NCBI GenBank assembly: GCA_905221605.1
Contig: CAJNDS010002808.1
Coordinates: 240,001-271,539 of the forward strand
Origin: Symbiodinium natans
Lineage: Eukaryota; Sar; Dinophyceae; Suessiales; Symbiodiniaceae
Reading direction: 5' to 3'
DNA length: 31,539 nt
In this document: positions 19,498-28,160 of the stretch, piece by piece
Layout of the letters: every line of letters starts with the position of its first letter
How positions within the stretch are numbered: the stretch's first letter is position 1
Position numbers and translations under genes: made by a program
The notes under the pieces: model-generated
What the model was told of the DNA's origin: nothing
What the model saw: only the letters and a program-made list of their open reading frames with translations
Databases searched by the model: none

Positions 19498-19518
19498 TGC
19501 AAGTCCTGAAGGTTGCAG

Positions 19519-19651
19519 AATGGGCTCCGACAAGCTGGAGGCGGTACTTGAGCAGGCGATGCATGGCTGCCAGAGCCTCAAAGAGCATGTTGCTCGGTTG
19601 CTCCGCTCTGAAACAACACCTGTTGCTACGTGTATCTACTGGGTTAAGTAA
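19519..19651 (+). CDS. Candidate exon, possibly 5' part of EF-hand/kinase gene
   Basis: From an ATG at 19520 the frame reads MGSDKLEAVLEQAMHGCQSL then KEHVARLLRSETTPVATC before a TAA at 19649-19651. The heptad-like spacing of leucines looks like a helical, coiled-coil-forming segment. GGTTGCAG just upstream could be a splice acceptor, or the ATG a start. 19652-20392 shows no supported gene; 20100-20250 is A/T-rich. Confidence 0.4.
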
Positions 19652-20392
19652 AGTATCTACAGGCTGCCACAGGAGGATGTTTGTCGTTTGTTCCCGCCAC
19701 TGCCATTGACAGGTGGCGCTGGCATCAAGTTGCTATAAATACTTACCCATGACACTGACATGTATGTGGTGGATTTTCACACGCCACCGTCCAAGATAGG
19801 GAACATTTGAAAACGCTGCATACGTGGTCTGAGCTTGTGGTGGTCATGGTCAAGGCGAGTTGCTGACCACGCTCTGATGGCCTTTCGGTTTCTTTGACCA
19901 GAGCACTCACAAAGCAGTCGATCAAGCCAGCGGTTTTAAGGTACATGCGCGAATGAGAAGTGGGTATTGTTTGAGCAGCCCAGGACTGGAAGACCCAGCC
20001 GGCACATGATGCAGTCGCTGCGGCTTGAAGCCCGGGAATGTCTGGGAGCACTTCATCGAATGTATGGCACGGGCTGCCAAGGCCCTGGCCGTGTGTCTTG
20101 CCTACAGCGTGCCGGCAGTCGAGGAGCATATAGTAACATATTAACAAACAAATACCACTAACAATCATAGCAACAATCATAATAAGAAGAAGAATAATTC
20201 TAATACCAATAAGAAGAATAATTCTAATAATAATAATAAGAGTACTATGTAAAGTGCACAGCAAAACGGCGGCCCGGCACGGTGTGATGCAATGCGACCG
20301 GCCAGGAGCTGGGGACGTGCTCTGGTCGCGTAGTTGGCTACAAAGCGGAGAGCGGAGGAGGACACTCAATGAGAACCCCTTTACATCCCCCT

Positions 20393-20457
20393 TAAATCCC
20401 TAAACCCTAAACCCTAAACCCTAAACCCTAAACCCTAAACCCTAAACCCTAAACCCT
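20393..20457 (-). repeat. Telomere-like (CCCTAAA)8
   Basis: Eight or nine perfect CCCTAAA units, opposite in orientation to the tracts at 19444 and 20593. Confidence 0.95.
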
Positions 20458-20463
20458 CCTCAG

Positions 20464-20540
20464 CAGTCAGGGCAAAAGAGGCTGTCGACTTCTTGCTTTC
20501 TGTGGCCGTGAGGAGCTGCTGGGCCTTTGGCCGCCGTGAG
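20464..20540 (+). CDS. Candidate small exon between two telomere-like tracts
   Basis: After the acceptor CTCAG the frame reads VRAKEAVDFLLSVAVRSCWA then FGRREG. Composition is protein-like. The exon would be flanked by introns that each carry a telomere-like tract, of opposite orientation. Confidence 0.35.
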
Positions 20541-20592
20541 GGTTCAGCATGATCGTTCTCAGCATGGAGAGCGCCAGGCGAGAACATGTCAA

Positions 20593-20644
20593 GGGTTTAG
20601 GGTGTAGGGTTTAGGGTTTAGGGTTTAGGGTTTAGGGTTTAGGG
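20593..20644 (+). repeat. Telomere-like (TTTAGGG)7
   Basis: Seven units of TTTAGGG with one GTGTAGGG variant near the left end. Confidence 0.95.
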
Positions 20645-21282
20645 AATGTAAACGGCTTCCCAAGAAAAATCACTCGTGGCAAGAATGGTTGAAAGACAGC
20701 AGCACGGGATCTACAGCTTGGATGTACGAAGCCGGACGTCGTGAAGTGCTAATAAAGCAAGGCTGTTCGCAGGGTTCTGAATCTTTAGGGTTTGAGGATT
20801 TTTGAGAATGTTGGAGGATTGTAAAGTTCAGGGAAGGTCATGGCTTCCAGCTCAAGCTTAACTGCCCTTCCTGTCCAATCTTGAACTGGCGTAGGGATGT
20901 TGCTGTCCATGCCGATCCAGTCTTGCAGAGGCGCTTTTGATGGTCATTGCGGCGACGACGCTGACTCCACGTGCTTCCCCCCGTGACAAAATGCCAGCAA
21001 AAGCTTCAGATTCACTCAGGCACTGCAGGGGGAAACCTTTGGGCAAGCCATTTCGAAGCTCCTCAGGGCTGCAGTACGAAGTTTACAGAAGGCAATGCCC
21101 ACCGATTTCCATGATTAATTTTGAAGCCTTACTTGCAGCACCAGCTGACTCACTGCAGACTGCCGCTCCGCAAGCAACCCCAGCATTCAGAGCACTTCCG
21201 TGCATACTGCCAGACTACATCTCGTCGAAAAGACAGCATCGCTTCAAATTGTCACTGAGTTTAGCACGGGCTGATGGCGAGC

Positions 21283-21366
21283 CATGGAGCCCAGCAACGA
21301 CGAGATGCGGCGGATACAAGAGCAGCCACATGGCATGGATGGATTGCCGTGCATCCTGCATGAGCC
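21283..21366 (+). CDS. Candidate exon upstream of EF-hands
   Basis: The frame starting at ATG 21283 reads MEPSNDEMRRIQEQPHGMDG then LPCILHEP and a stop. Polar, charged composition suggests coding; a longer + frame from 20937 overlaps it in another phase (with a segment FEALLAAPADSLQTAAPQAT). At about 21026-21090 a third frame reads GQAISKLLRAAVRSLQKAMP. These may be successive small exons; exact structure unresolved. Confidence 0.3.
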
Positions 21367-21429
21367 ATGAGCCAGGAGTGGGTATGCAGGATGTCGCACG
21401 TAAGACCGTAGCTGTCGGTACCTCGGCAG

Positions 21430-22308
21430 CTCCTGACTCTCGAGCCACCGCCGAAGTTCCACTTAAAGATCTCAAAACACCAAGCTGCCCAAGCAACCAA
21501 AGCTCTGAAAGCTGCGGTCACTTCGCACCAGAGGTTTGCCATGCTGGATTTCAATGGCTCCGGCGACTGGGCCACATGAGCACATGCCACGTGTTATACA
21601 TATATATATCTATATATACATGTGTATATATATATGTACATGTATATATATATATATATATATATTTATTTATTTATTTATTTATATGTGTATATATATA
21701 TATATACACATGCATGTGTATGTATGTTTGTTTTAAACTATTCATATTTAATCTACATGTGCAATGTCTTGCCAGGCCAGGGCTGCATCGTGCTTGGGTC
21801 TGAAGTAGAGGCTCTTCGGGGGTTGTTAAGGGTTCCGGAGATGGCATTTGCGGAGGCTTTTCAGAAGCCGGAGGGGTTTAGGGTTTCGGGTTTAGGGTTA
21901 AGGGTTTCGGGGTGAAAGACGGCCCTTGGGCTCTCCAAGGCAAGATCGAACGGGAGGAGCTGCAGGAGCTGCTGACCTTCCTTGGGCTGGCAGGGGTCTC
22001 GGTCGGCTCTTGCGATTCCCAATTCCTTTGTCTGCGTGGGGTTCTCTATACCTCTCCTTATATACTCTCCTTGTACACTCCCCTTGAACCCTTCTGAAAC
22101 CCCCTTCTACCCCCCTTATGCCCCCTTTAAACCCTTCTTATATCCCCCCCCTTCTACCTCCGTTATCCCCAAAGTTCCATGGTCTGAGGATCCCCAGGAT
22201 GGGCAGCTGGACACCCTCTGGACCGTCTTAGACACAGACGAAGATGGCCTCATCAGCTTTCAGGAGTTCCCCTGATTCTTAGTAGGGAATGACGGAATAA
22301 GGGCCCTG

Positions 22309-22345
<37 letters not shown>

Positions 22346-22346
22346 C

Positions 22347-22439
<93 letters not shown>

Positions 22440-22447
22440 GTATATGG

Positions 22448-22497
<50 letters not shown>

Positions 22498-22825
22498 GTG
22501 TTCGTGTATGTATATGTATATGTATGTGTATGTGTATGTGTATGTGCATGTGTATGTGTATGTGTATGTATATATATGTATGTATATATATATAAACATA
22601 TATATGTATATGTGTATATATATATATATATACATACACCCTTTAAGGGGTTATATAGGGGCACCTCATTCCCTCATTCTCTATTAAGAACCAGCCGGCA
22701 GGAGTTCCTGGACTTTGTTTTCAGCACCGGGGACGTGTCCTTCTTCACGCCCACCGAGCTGGAGATGGTCCGGGAGTTCTCGAGGAGGCGGAAGTCCAGC
22801 CGTGAGAGCCTGGAAGCGGCCGCCC
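21430..22825 (+). CDS. EF-hand/kinase gene: EF-hand exons
   Basis: Four exons encode a calcium-binding EF-hand pair. Exon a (about 21430-21562) ends in [11 protein letters not shown]; exon b (21940 to about 21995) continues [18 protein letters not shown]. Spliced, the first loop is DFNGSGKIEREE, a full 12-residue loop with D1, N3, S5, G6, I8 and E12. Exon c (about 22175-22263) holds the second loop [12 protein letters not shown], canonical at positions 1, 3, 5, 6, 8 and 12. Exon d (22702 to about 22825) continues with its exit helix [20 protein letters not shown] and a basic stretch [19 protein letters not shown]. Both loops should bind calcium. The intron between exons b and c (about 21996-22174) has unclear ends and a C/T-rich body. 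Downstream exons on the same strand lead into coiled coil and kinase, so I read this as one gene. Confidence 0.75.
21563..21939 (+). other. Intron, GC-AG, splitting EF-hand loop 1
   Basis: GGCTCCG/GCGACTGG at the donor and CTCCAAG/GCAAGATC at the acceptor. Splicing yields G-S-G-K-I with the frame kept. It contains an AT microsatellite (about 21600-21715) and a degenerate TTTAGGG tract (about 21877-21908) near its 3' end. Confidence 0.7.
22264..22701 (+). other. Intron, GA-AG, with 10-base direct repeat at its ends
   Basis: CAGGAGTTCC occurs at 22261-22270 and again at 22699-22708. Splicing after CAG joins ISFQ to EFLDF exactly as expected for an EF-hand exit helix. The donor is GA (GAGTTCCCC). 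The interior is a long (TATATG)n-type microsatellite, about 22310-22640. Confidence 0.7.
22311..22640. repeat. (TA)n / (TATATG)n / (TATGTG)n microsatellite
   Basis: Pure TA, then TATATG hexamers, then TATGTG variants. Frames show alternating Y/I/H/T or M/Y/V only. It lies wholly in the intron between the EF-hand exons. Confidence 0.95.
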
Positions 22826-23039
22826 TCGCCAGGCCCTTTCTGCTCCCCAGCAAAGCAAGCATCTGCTCCAAGTTCTCCCGAGCTCCCAGTGTCCCGCGTG
22901 TGTCCCGATGTGTTTCTGATAGCGGGTTCTTTCGAGAAGGACTCCGACACCCGACACTTCGGCGCCCGAGCCTGACACCTCGGCACTCGAAGAGGCCACA
23001 GAACCGCGGATACACGCTGAGTCTCAAATTGGAGCCCGG

Positions 23040-23135
23040 CGTTCTTGCGGCCTCCCTGGAAGAGGTCGCTCGGCTTCAGAAGCGCGTGGGGGAGCTGGAG
23101 GCGGATGCTCAGAAGCGTGAGAAGGCTGGGAGTCT
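23040..23135 (+). CDS. EF-hand/kinase gene: coiled-coil exon A1
   Basis: Encodes SLEEVARLQKRVGELEADAQ then KREKAG, a strong heptad pattern. A diverged copy lies at about 24060-24140. The surrounding frame is open from 22438 to 23205, but the part before about 23040 (basic, S/P/R-rich) may be intronic. Confidence 0.55.
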
Positions 23136-23913
23136 GGGAGGATTTGGGTTCCGTCCCAAAACGCTTGTTTATGTGGCTGACAACGGGGCGTTGAATCATG
23201 AGATATAGGTTTTAGCCTAAGCTCGTGACATGTACTGCAACCACAGCATTCCAGATCTTGAATGGGCGTCTGCCTGTGTCATACAACAACTCTCCTGACT
23301 TTAAAATCTGTCCGAAAGCGTTGTGGAGCAGCAGTTGTTGTCCTGAGACGCTCGTGCCTGCAGTTGTTTTGCCGATTTGTTTTGCAGCATCCTGTGCCTT
23401 GCACTGTGTCTGCCATTGGCCCATCACAGAGCCAAAAAGCACAACACCCAGCGCCTAAAGCCCTCTGAGGACCCACGCATCTCTTAAAACAAAAAACGGT
23501 GGGCCCCTTCACCTCCCGATCAGAACATCCCTTTCACCCAACAACTCGCACACGGAAAGCTCAAGGGGGCCTTCAGGGGCAGGGGTGAAACCCCCCTCCC
23601 CCCCAACCGCTTACAGCCGGTCCGAAAACCATCTTAAACACGGTCGAAAACAACGGCGTAATCCTGTCAGACATTCCTTGAAACTCCTCCGCAACAGCTC
23701 CACATCCAAAGACCAATGTTGGGGAAGGGCGAAGGGCTCCTTAGTCTTTGCACTGGCTCTGTCATGCTTGTCAGCTGTGCCATGCAAACGTGGCCCAAAG
23801 GGCTAAAACTGGGGAACATGCGCCCACGTGGCTGCGACACTGCAAAGGGGCTTGTCGGGAAGCTTATCATTGGACATTTGCAGACGCCTCAGGATGCCGA
23901 TCTTGAGCCATTC

Positions 23914-24020
23914 TTGCCAGGTCGTGGCGCAGCTTCAGACCAAGCTACAAGCAGCTCGTGAGGAGCTGCACGCTCGACGGAGTCGGACACCTGACCCTTC
24001 GGCACCCGAAGAGGCAAGGA
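23914..24020 (+). CDS. EF-hand/kinase gene: coiled-coil exon B1
   Basis: Encodes VVAQLQTKLQAAREELHARR. The nucleotide stretch TTGCCAGGTCGTGGCGCAGC and the next ~34 bases recur almost unchanged at 24331. Following bases (GGACACCTGACCCTTCGGCA...) match 22945-23000 near coil A1, so the region is a mosaic of duplicated pieces. 23140-23913 has only weak open frames. Confidence 0.5.
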
Positions 24021-24059
24021 AGCACACGCGCAGTGCGCGCGGCAGGCAGTCGCGTGCTG

Positions 24060-24140
24060 TGCTTCGCTGGGAGAGGTCACTCGACTTCAGAGGCGGGTCG
24101 AGGAGCTGGAAGCGGAAGCTCAGAAGCGTGACAAGGCTGG
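24060..24140 (+). CDS. EF-hand/kinase gene: coiled-coil exon A2
   Basis: Encodes SLGEVTRLQRRVEELEAEAQ then KRDKAG; it aligns with exon A1 residue for residue with conservative changes (K/R, D/E). Offset from A1 is about 1011 bases. Confidence 0.55.
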
Positions 24141-24330
24141 ATGCTGCAACAGAACTTGCACAAGCACTTAGTTCCAAATCCCAAACCCTACCAAGCTGAA
24201 ATCCTTCACAGATTTCCAGCTCCACTTCCAGAATGCTAGCTTTCGTCCGCTTCAAGTAAAGCAGCCACAGAAGCAGAGTGAAACTGCCCCCGGCGGACCC
24301 TGTGAATCCCGCAACCTCAGGTTGCCACTG

Positions 24331-24405
24331 TTGCCAGGTCGTGGCGCAGCTTCAGACCAAGCTACAGGCAGCTCGTGAGGATCAGCATGTTCGAAGTCGG
24401 CAAAA
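24331..24405 (+). CDS. EF-hand/kinase gene: coiled-coil exon B2
   Basis: Encodes VVAQLQTKLQAAREDQHVRS, a near-identical copy of exon B1, 417 bases further on. The high nucleotide identity implies recent duplication or gene conversion. Confidence 0.5.
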
Positions 24406-24614
24406 CAGCAAGGACAAAGCGATGACCCTTATTAGAGGAAGCCTCCTCCCGCACGGGTACCTCCATGACTTCCGCTGCAGGATGCCAGTGCCAGTGAGCC
24501 TGCTGGTGGCACGGGGCCAAGCGATGAGCCGCTTAGCAGCAACATCTGTGTGAAAAGAATGAAGCAAAGGTACCAATTAGAACTATCATGGTTGCAATGT
24601 GTTCCATTCCGCTT

Positions 24615-24690
24615 GGTGATCAGAGGATTGTGCAGCTCAAGAAGCAGCTGCATGCAACTCGGAATGCAAGCTTGGCACTCTCGCCCATGC
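24615..24690 (+). CDS. EF-hand/kinase gene: coiled-coil exon C
   Basis: The frame reads RIVQLKKQLHATRNASLALS, another heptad segment related in pattern to B1/B2 (QLQTKLQAAR versus QLKKQLHATR). Ends unresolved. Confidence 0.4.
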
Positions 24691-24931
24691 TATGTCCGCC
24701 AAGGAATCCTAGTGATGTGGAATGCTTTTGTGGAGGGGTCTGCGGACTGCAGGCAGGCCAAAGGCCGAAGCCCGGGCCAAGAGAGTGATTTTGTCAAAGG
24801 GTGTGTGCTTTCAACGCTTGCAAGGGAAGAGGGGCAGAGAGACTTCTCGATATGAAAAGCAAAGCACATAAAGATCCAACCACAACAAGGAACAACATGC
24901 CTTTTCCGTAATCGAACACTGAACATCTGCC

Positions 24932-25005
24932 CCGAGTCAAGGACAAGCAATACTCATTGCAACGGCTGGAGAGCCAGCAGGAGAAGATCGTCGAAGGCGG
25001 TCTGA
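24932..25005 (+). CDS. EF-hand/kinase gene: coiled-coil exon D
   Basis: Encodes RVKDKQYSLQRLESQQEKIV then EGGL, charged and helical. It is the last coiled-coil piece before the kinase glycine loop. Confidence 0.5.
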
Positions 25006-25200
25006 TATACATGTTCAGCAGTGTAAGTCTAAGTCTAATCCTGGGAAATTTGCGGTAGAGGCAGCAGCGTGGCTGGCAGGCTACGTTGGCTTCCTTCACT
25101 CGCTGATGGAGTCCTCCGCGCCGCATGCTTTCAGAGAAGGGATGCACGTGCTGGTTAGCTGGCACGTCATGGCAAGCTGCATCATGACGCAAGGTCGGAG

Positions 25201-27720
25201 CAGCTTCAGAATTATTGCGATCTGAAGACGGTGGAGATGCTTGGAAAGGGAGCTTACGGTTTCGTGCCCGTGCTGCAGCTAATACTAAGAGCTGAGGAGG
25301 CACCAAGCGAATGATTTCTGGACATCCTGAGGTGCTGACGTGTTTTGACAAGGAGCACACGCAGAAAGTGGTCACGGGCTTGGTGTGAAGCAGGTCCTCG
25401 CAGACCTCCCTTATTGTCCCGATGGCCAACTGTCACCTACCTTGATAGCACGAGCGCCCTAAGCTTGCATCTGCATCTCTCCGTTTTCCGTCCCAGCAAC
25501 TTCCAACTCTCTCAAAGATGATGATGCCGATATGCCTTAAAACTCATGGACACACCTTAGAAGAGCTCATAGAGAAAGCAGGGCACGCAGCAGCACGGCT
25601 GTCTGCGAATAAGGACAACGTGGAGTGTCATCTTTGCTTGCCTGTTTTGCAGGATGTGCATCCTGTAGCGGTTTCGAAAGGACCATTGGCAACCACCATC
25701 GCAGGAGCGATGAAACGTGCAACCGAAATCCTTGCAGCTTCAAGGTGCCATGGAAAACGACCTGACCAACCTTAGCAGGCCGAGAGCAGGTCTTGCCCAA
25801 GTCTTCGCCAGTCGATTCCGGCAGTAGGGTCATCGGCAAAGCAAAAACGAAAGTAGAGAGACTACGATCATGGCACCCAACATGCGAGACTGCGTGGCTT
25901 TCAGCAGACGATGTGTGGGGTGCGTGAACAGTTGGATCAGAGGAGTTGCTGGCCCACCTGGACAGTTTTTCTTGAGTCTCCGTTCGCCATGTGATGGAAC
26001 ATTGGCAACAACGAGCAACATACGTGTTTGTTAGTGACTCTGCTTTTGGGCTGCTTTTCTGAGTGACGAATCACCGTGTCTTGACATGTGTAGTCCGTGG
26101 GCACTGGCTAGCCCTTAGCTGCATCGCTGTGAAGCCCCAGCTTGCATGCGTTGGCATGAAGCAGTTGCCTTCTCAAGCCTTGGCTGCTCCCACACTCCGT
26201 CATGAGGTTGTGAAGCTGCAGAGCCCAAGATGGGCTGCTGTTGCCGCGCAAGAATGGGCTCATGGCCCCTTCGCTCAACTTTGCTCGTGAGAGCTGTGCA
26301 CTGGGGAGTGTGGACGGTTGCAAAGAGCAGAAGCGAAGCGCCAAGGCTCACAATGTGCCCACGACCACATTGTTTCTCACCTTCAGGCTGGGCCCTGCAG
26401 CGACTGTTTTCATGGCCACTGCCTGCTGACTTCAGCAGGTCCTTCTCCACTACGATGGCAAGAGTGAGATGGAAAGCTTCTTGATCCGCACGTCATTTCG
26501 CCTTGCAGCCTCATCTGTGCACCACGCTTTTTCCAGGGAAGATCGAGAAAGCCTTCGACGACGGTGTCTTCATAGGGAAGCGGCCGAAGATACTCCCAGA
26601 CAGACCTGTCCTCGGATTTCCCCGATTCTTGTTCCTTGTGTCCTAGCTCCTCATCCAAAGATGCCTTGCGAAACAAGACAGCGTGCGCTGTGCGGCGGCG
26701 GGGGGGGGGGGAGGATGTTCACTCAGGATACGTCTGTATGGTCTTGGAGTACATGGATCGGGGAACAGCGCAGCACTTGTCCAAGGAGGGCCTGCTTGAC
26801 CTCGAAGGCGCCTTTTCTCGGAAGAGTCAGTGTAGGGCGTAGGGTTTAGGGCCTACTAGCAGTCCTTAATGGGGATGATAATAGGACTAAGACTACTATA
26901 GTCACTATTAAGGACTGCTGAACATCCCAACCCAGGGGCTTAAAAATATCTAGCGGGGACTTGGCTTGGAGACACGTCACAGAGCAGTTTGCGTCCCAGC
27001 GCCCAATCAGTTCAAGTGGCTCAAGCCTTGGAGTCGAGGCCTGGCAGCCATTGCCCGACAAGTCTCTTCTGCCCTGGCCTTCATCCACAAGAGCTGCTCG
27101 GCTCACAGGGAAGTGCTTTCACGAGTACGGCGTAGCTGCGCTCTGGTGAGCGGGTGGGAGGAGGTCGGGTGGCGAAATCAGACAGAAAGGCAAAAAGAAA
27201 GCTGTGGAGGTTGCTGCGGCAAGCAGTTGAAAAATTGGTGGAGGGCCTAGGTAGGCCTATAGTGCGTGAGGGCTTTAGATGGAAAGCCTCCAGGCAAGCA
27301 AACTCACAACGACATCAAGCCAGAGAACATTCTCTTGCAACGTGGTTGCATCTGCAGGGCCCCACATGGAGCATTTAGAGCATAAGAAAAAAGATGAAAA
27401 AAGCTTCCCACGCGGAGTTTGTTTTCTTGTAAGGAGGAAGGCCGCAGCTGGTGACCACCTCGTCGCACCGCGCTCAGCATCGCATCCCATTCCAAAGAAT
27501 ATTTTTAATGTAGCTCGGAGTGGCCGGAAAACGTAGCAGCAGGTGAAGCTCGCAGATTTTGGGCTGGCCCAGTGGTCCGTCGAACGTCAGCGGGATGCCG
27601 TCTGGGCCCCCGAGACCTCGAGACTTTTCTCTTCCTGCCTTCGAATCCAACCCTTGTTGGGAGGAGCTGATGGCTTACAGCCTTTGGTGCCTTGGGCTTG
27701 ACGAGCCGCCGGCCTCTTAA
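25201..27720 (+). CDS. EF-hand/kinase gene: protein kinase catalytic domain exons
   Basis: Serine/threonine-type kinase motifs occur in order on small exons. Glycine loop LGKGAYGFV (25240-25266) follows QNYCDLKTVEM. Strand 3 and helix C are in about 26141-26221 (VGMKQLPSQA, then LRHEVVKLQ, supplying the Lys and Glu). Exon 26537-26575 gives KIEKAFDDGVFI, joined to 26727-~26815 YVCMVLEYMDRG (hinge) and KEGLLDLEGAF. Helix E, RGLAAIARQVSSALAFIHK, ends at 27095. Catalytic loop HNDIKPENILLQ lies at 27294-~27345; HND replaces HRD, so this is a non-RD kinase with the catalytic Asp, Lys and Asn kept. VKLADFGLA is at 27543-27569 and VWAPE at 27600-27615. MAYSLWCLG (about 27668-27695) fits subdomain IX. 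The hinge resembles STE/MAPKK kinases, but the order EF-hand then kinase is the reverse of CDPKs. All key residues are present, so activity is plausible. 25267-26140 has no recognised exon. Confidence 0.75.
26576..26726 (+). other. Intron inside kinase hinge
   Basis: Joining CTTCATAG to GATACGTC gives V-F-I-G-Y-V-C-M-V-L-E-Y with the frame kept. AGG at both boundaries makes the exact cut ambiguous (GG or GA donor). It holds a G-run at about 26698-26711. Confidence 0.55.
26839..26853 (+). repeat. Short TTTAGGG remnant
   Basis: GTAGGGTTTAGGG immediately left of the family A element. Two units only. Confidence 0.5.
26854..26927. mobile_element. Family A element, copy 3, inside kinase intron
   Basis: AGCAGTCCTTAAT at 26858-26870 has its perfect 13-base reverse complement at 26907-26919. 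The right end GAACATCCC is the complement of GGGATGTTC, matching the GGGATGT edge of copy 1. It lies between the hinge exon and the helix-E exon, so it is tolerated as intron sequence. Confidence 0.65.
27096..27293 (+). other. Intron, GC-AG, before kinase catalytic loop
   Basis: AAGAGCT/GCTCGG to CCTCCAG/GCAAGC. Splicing gives FIHKSCKQTHNDIKPENI, which places the HND seven residues after the FIH histidine, close to normal kinase spacing. Without the intron the frame reads an HRE motif and then a stop. Confidence 0.55.
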
Positions 27721-27776
27721 GCTTTGACGCAGAGAGTCACGCGTGGAGCTGAATGCGCTTCTGACTTCACCCTCAG

Positions 27777-27849
27777 GTTTGAGCACATGCCCTCTAAGCC
27801 AGAAAGGCCAGCTGCAGCAGACAGGTTCGAGGGCAAGGCGCTTCTCAAG
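27777..27849 (+). CDS. EF-hand/kinase gene: candidate 3' exon
   Basis: After the acceptor CCCTCAG the frame reads FEHMPSKPERPAAADRFEGK then ALLK. A GA donor (AAG/GATCG) would end it. It may be the kinase C-lobe or its tail; similarity is too weak to place. Confidence 0.4.
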
Positions 27850-27859
27850 GATCGACTTA

Positions 27860-27884
27860 CCCTAAAGCCTAAACCCTAAACCTC
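27860..27884 (-). repeat. Short CCCTAAA tract
   Basis: Three degenerate CCCTAAA units, about 33 bases before the acceptor of the next candidate exon. Confidence 0.7.
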
Positions 27885-27917
27885 TGAATCCTCAATCGGA
27901 CAGCACTGTGCCTGCAG

Positions 27918-27988
27918 GACTCTCGGCAGGACCTGCGCAGCGCGCTGGCCAAGGCGAAGTCGGAAAGTGATGGCCAAACACTTGCTAG
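27918..27988 (+). CDS. EF-hand/kinase gene: candidate 3' exon
   Basis: After the acceptor CTGCAG the frame reads DSRQDLRSALAKAKSESDGQ then TLA before a GT donor-like AG/GTGATC. Charged and helical, consistent with a C-terminal coil. Membership in the kinase gene is inferred from position. Confidence 0.4.
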
Positions 27989-28015
27989 GTGATCTCCCTG
28001 TCGACACAACATAAG

Positions 28016-28116
28016 TATTTCCCAAACTAGGGGTACCCCCTAACATACCCCCAAATACTATAATCCTTACTATAGGAACCCCCCAAAAGGGTACCCCCAC
28101 TTTCGGAGACCCCCAC
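28016..28116 (+). mobile_element. Dispersed 101-base element, family B copy 2
   Basis: Same landmarks in the same order as the copy at 16172: TATTTCCCAAA, GTACCCC, a TATAG-containing middle, CCCCCCAAAAGGGTACCCC, CTTTCGGA and ACCCCCA. It begins 28 bases after the preceding exon and precedes another open stretch, again consistent with an intron position. Confidence 0.6.
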
Positions 28117-28160
28117 ATCAGCGACAGGCTGTCCGAGATCTTTGGGCTGGTTCGACCGAG

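Noticed and set aside
20393-20644. True telomere or chromosome end
   Set aside because: Tracts are under 70 bases, occur in both orientations, and unique and exon-like sequence continues on both sides.
22260-22664. Y/I/H/T-rich minus-strand frames
   Set aside because: Antisense of the TATATG microsatellite inside an EF-hand gene intron.
25518-25775. Frame with PVAVSK as the kinase strand-3 lysine
   Set aside because: The following residues do not fit helix C, whereas VGMKQL...HEVVKLQ at 26141 fits both.
27096-27120. AHREV as the kinase catalytic HRD motif
   Set aside because: It lacks the catalytic Asp and is followed by non-kinase sequence; HNDIKPENILLQ downstream fits with correct spacing after splicing.
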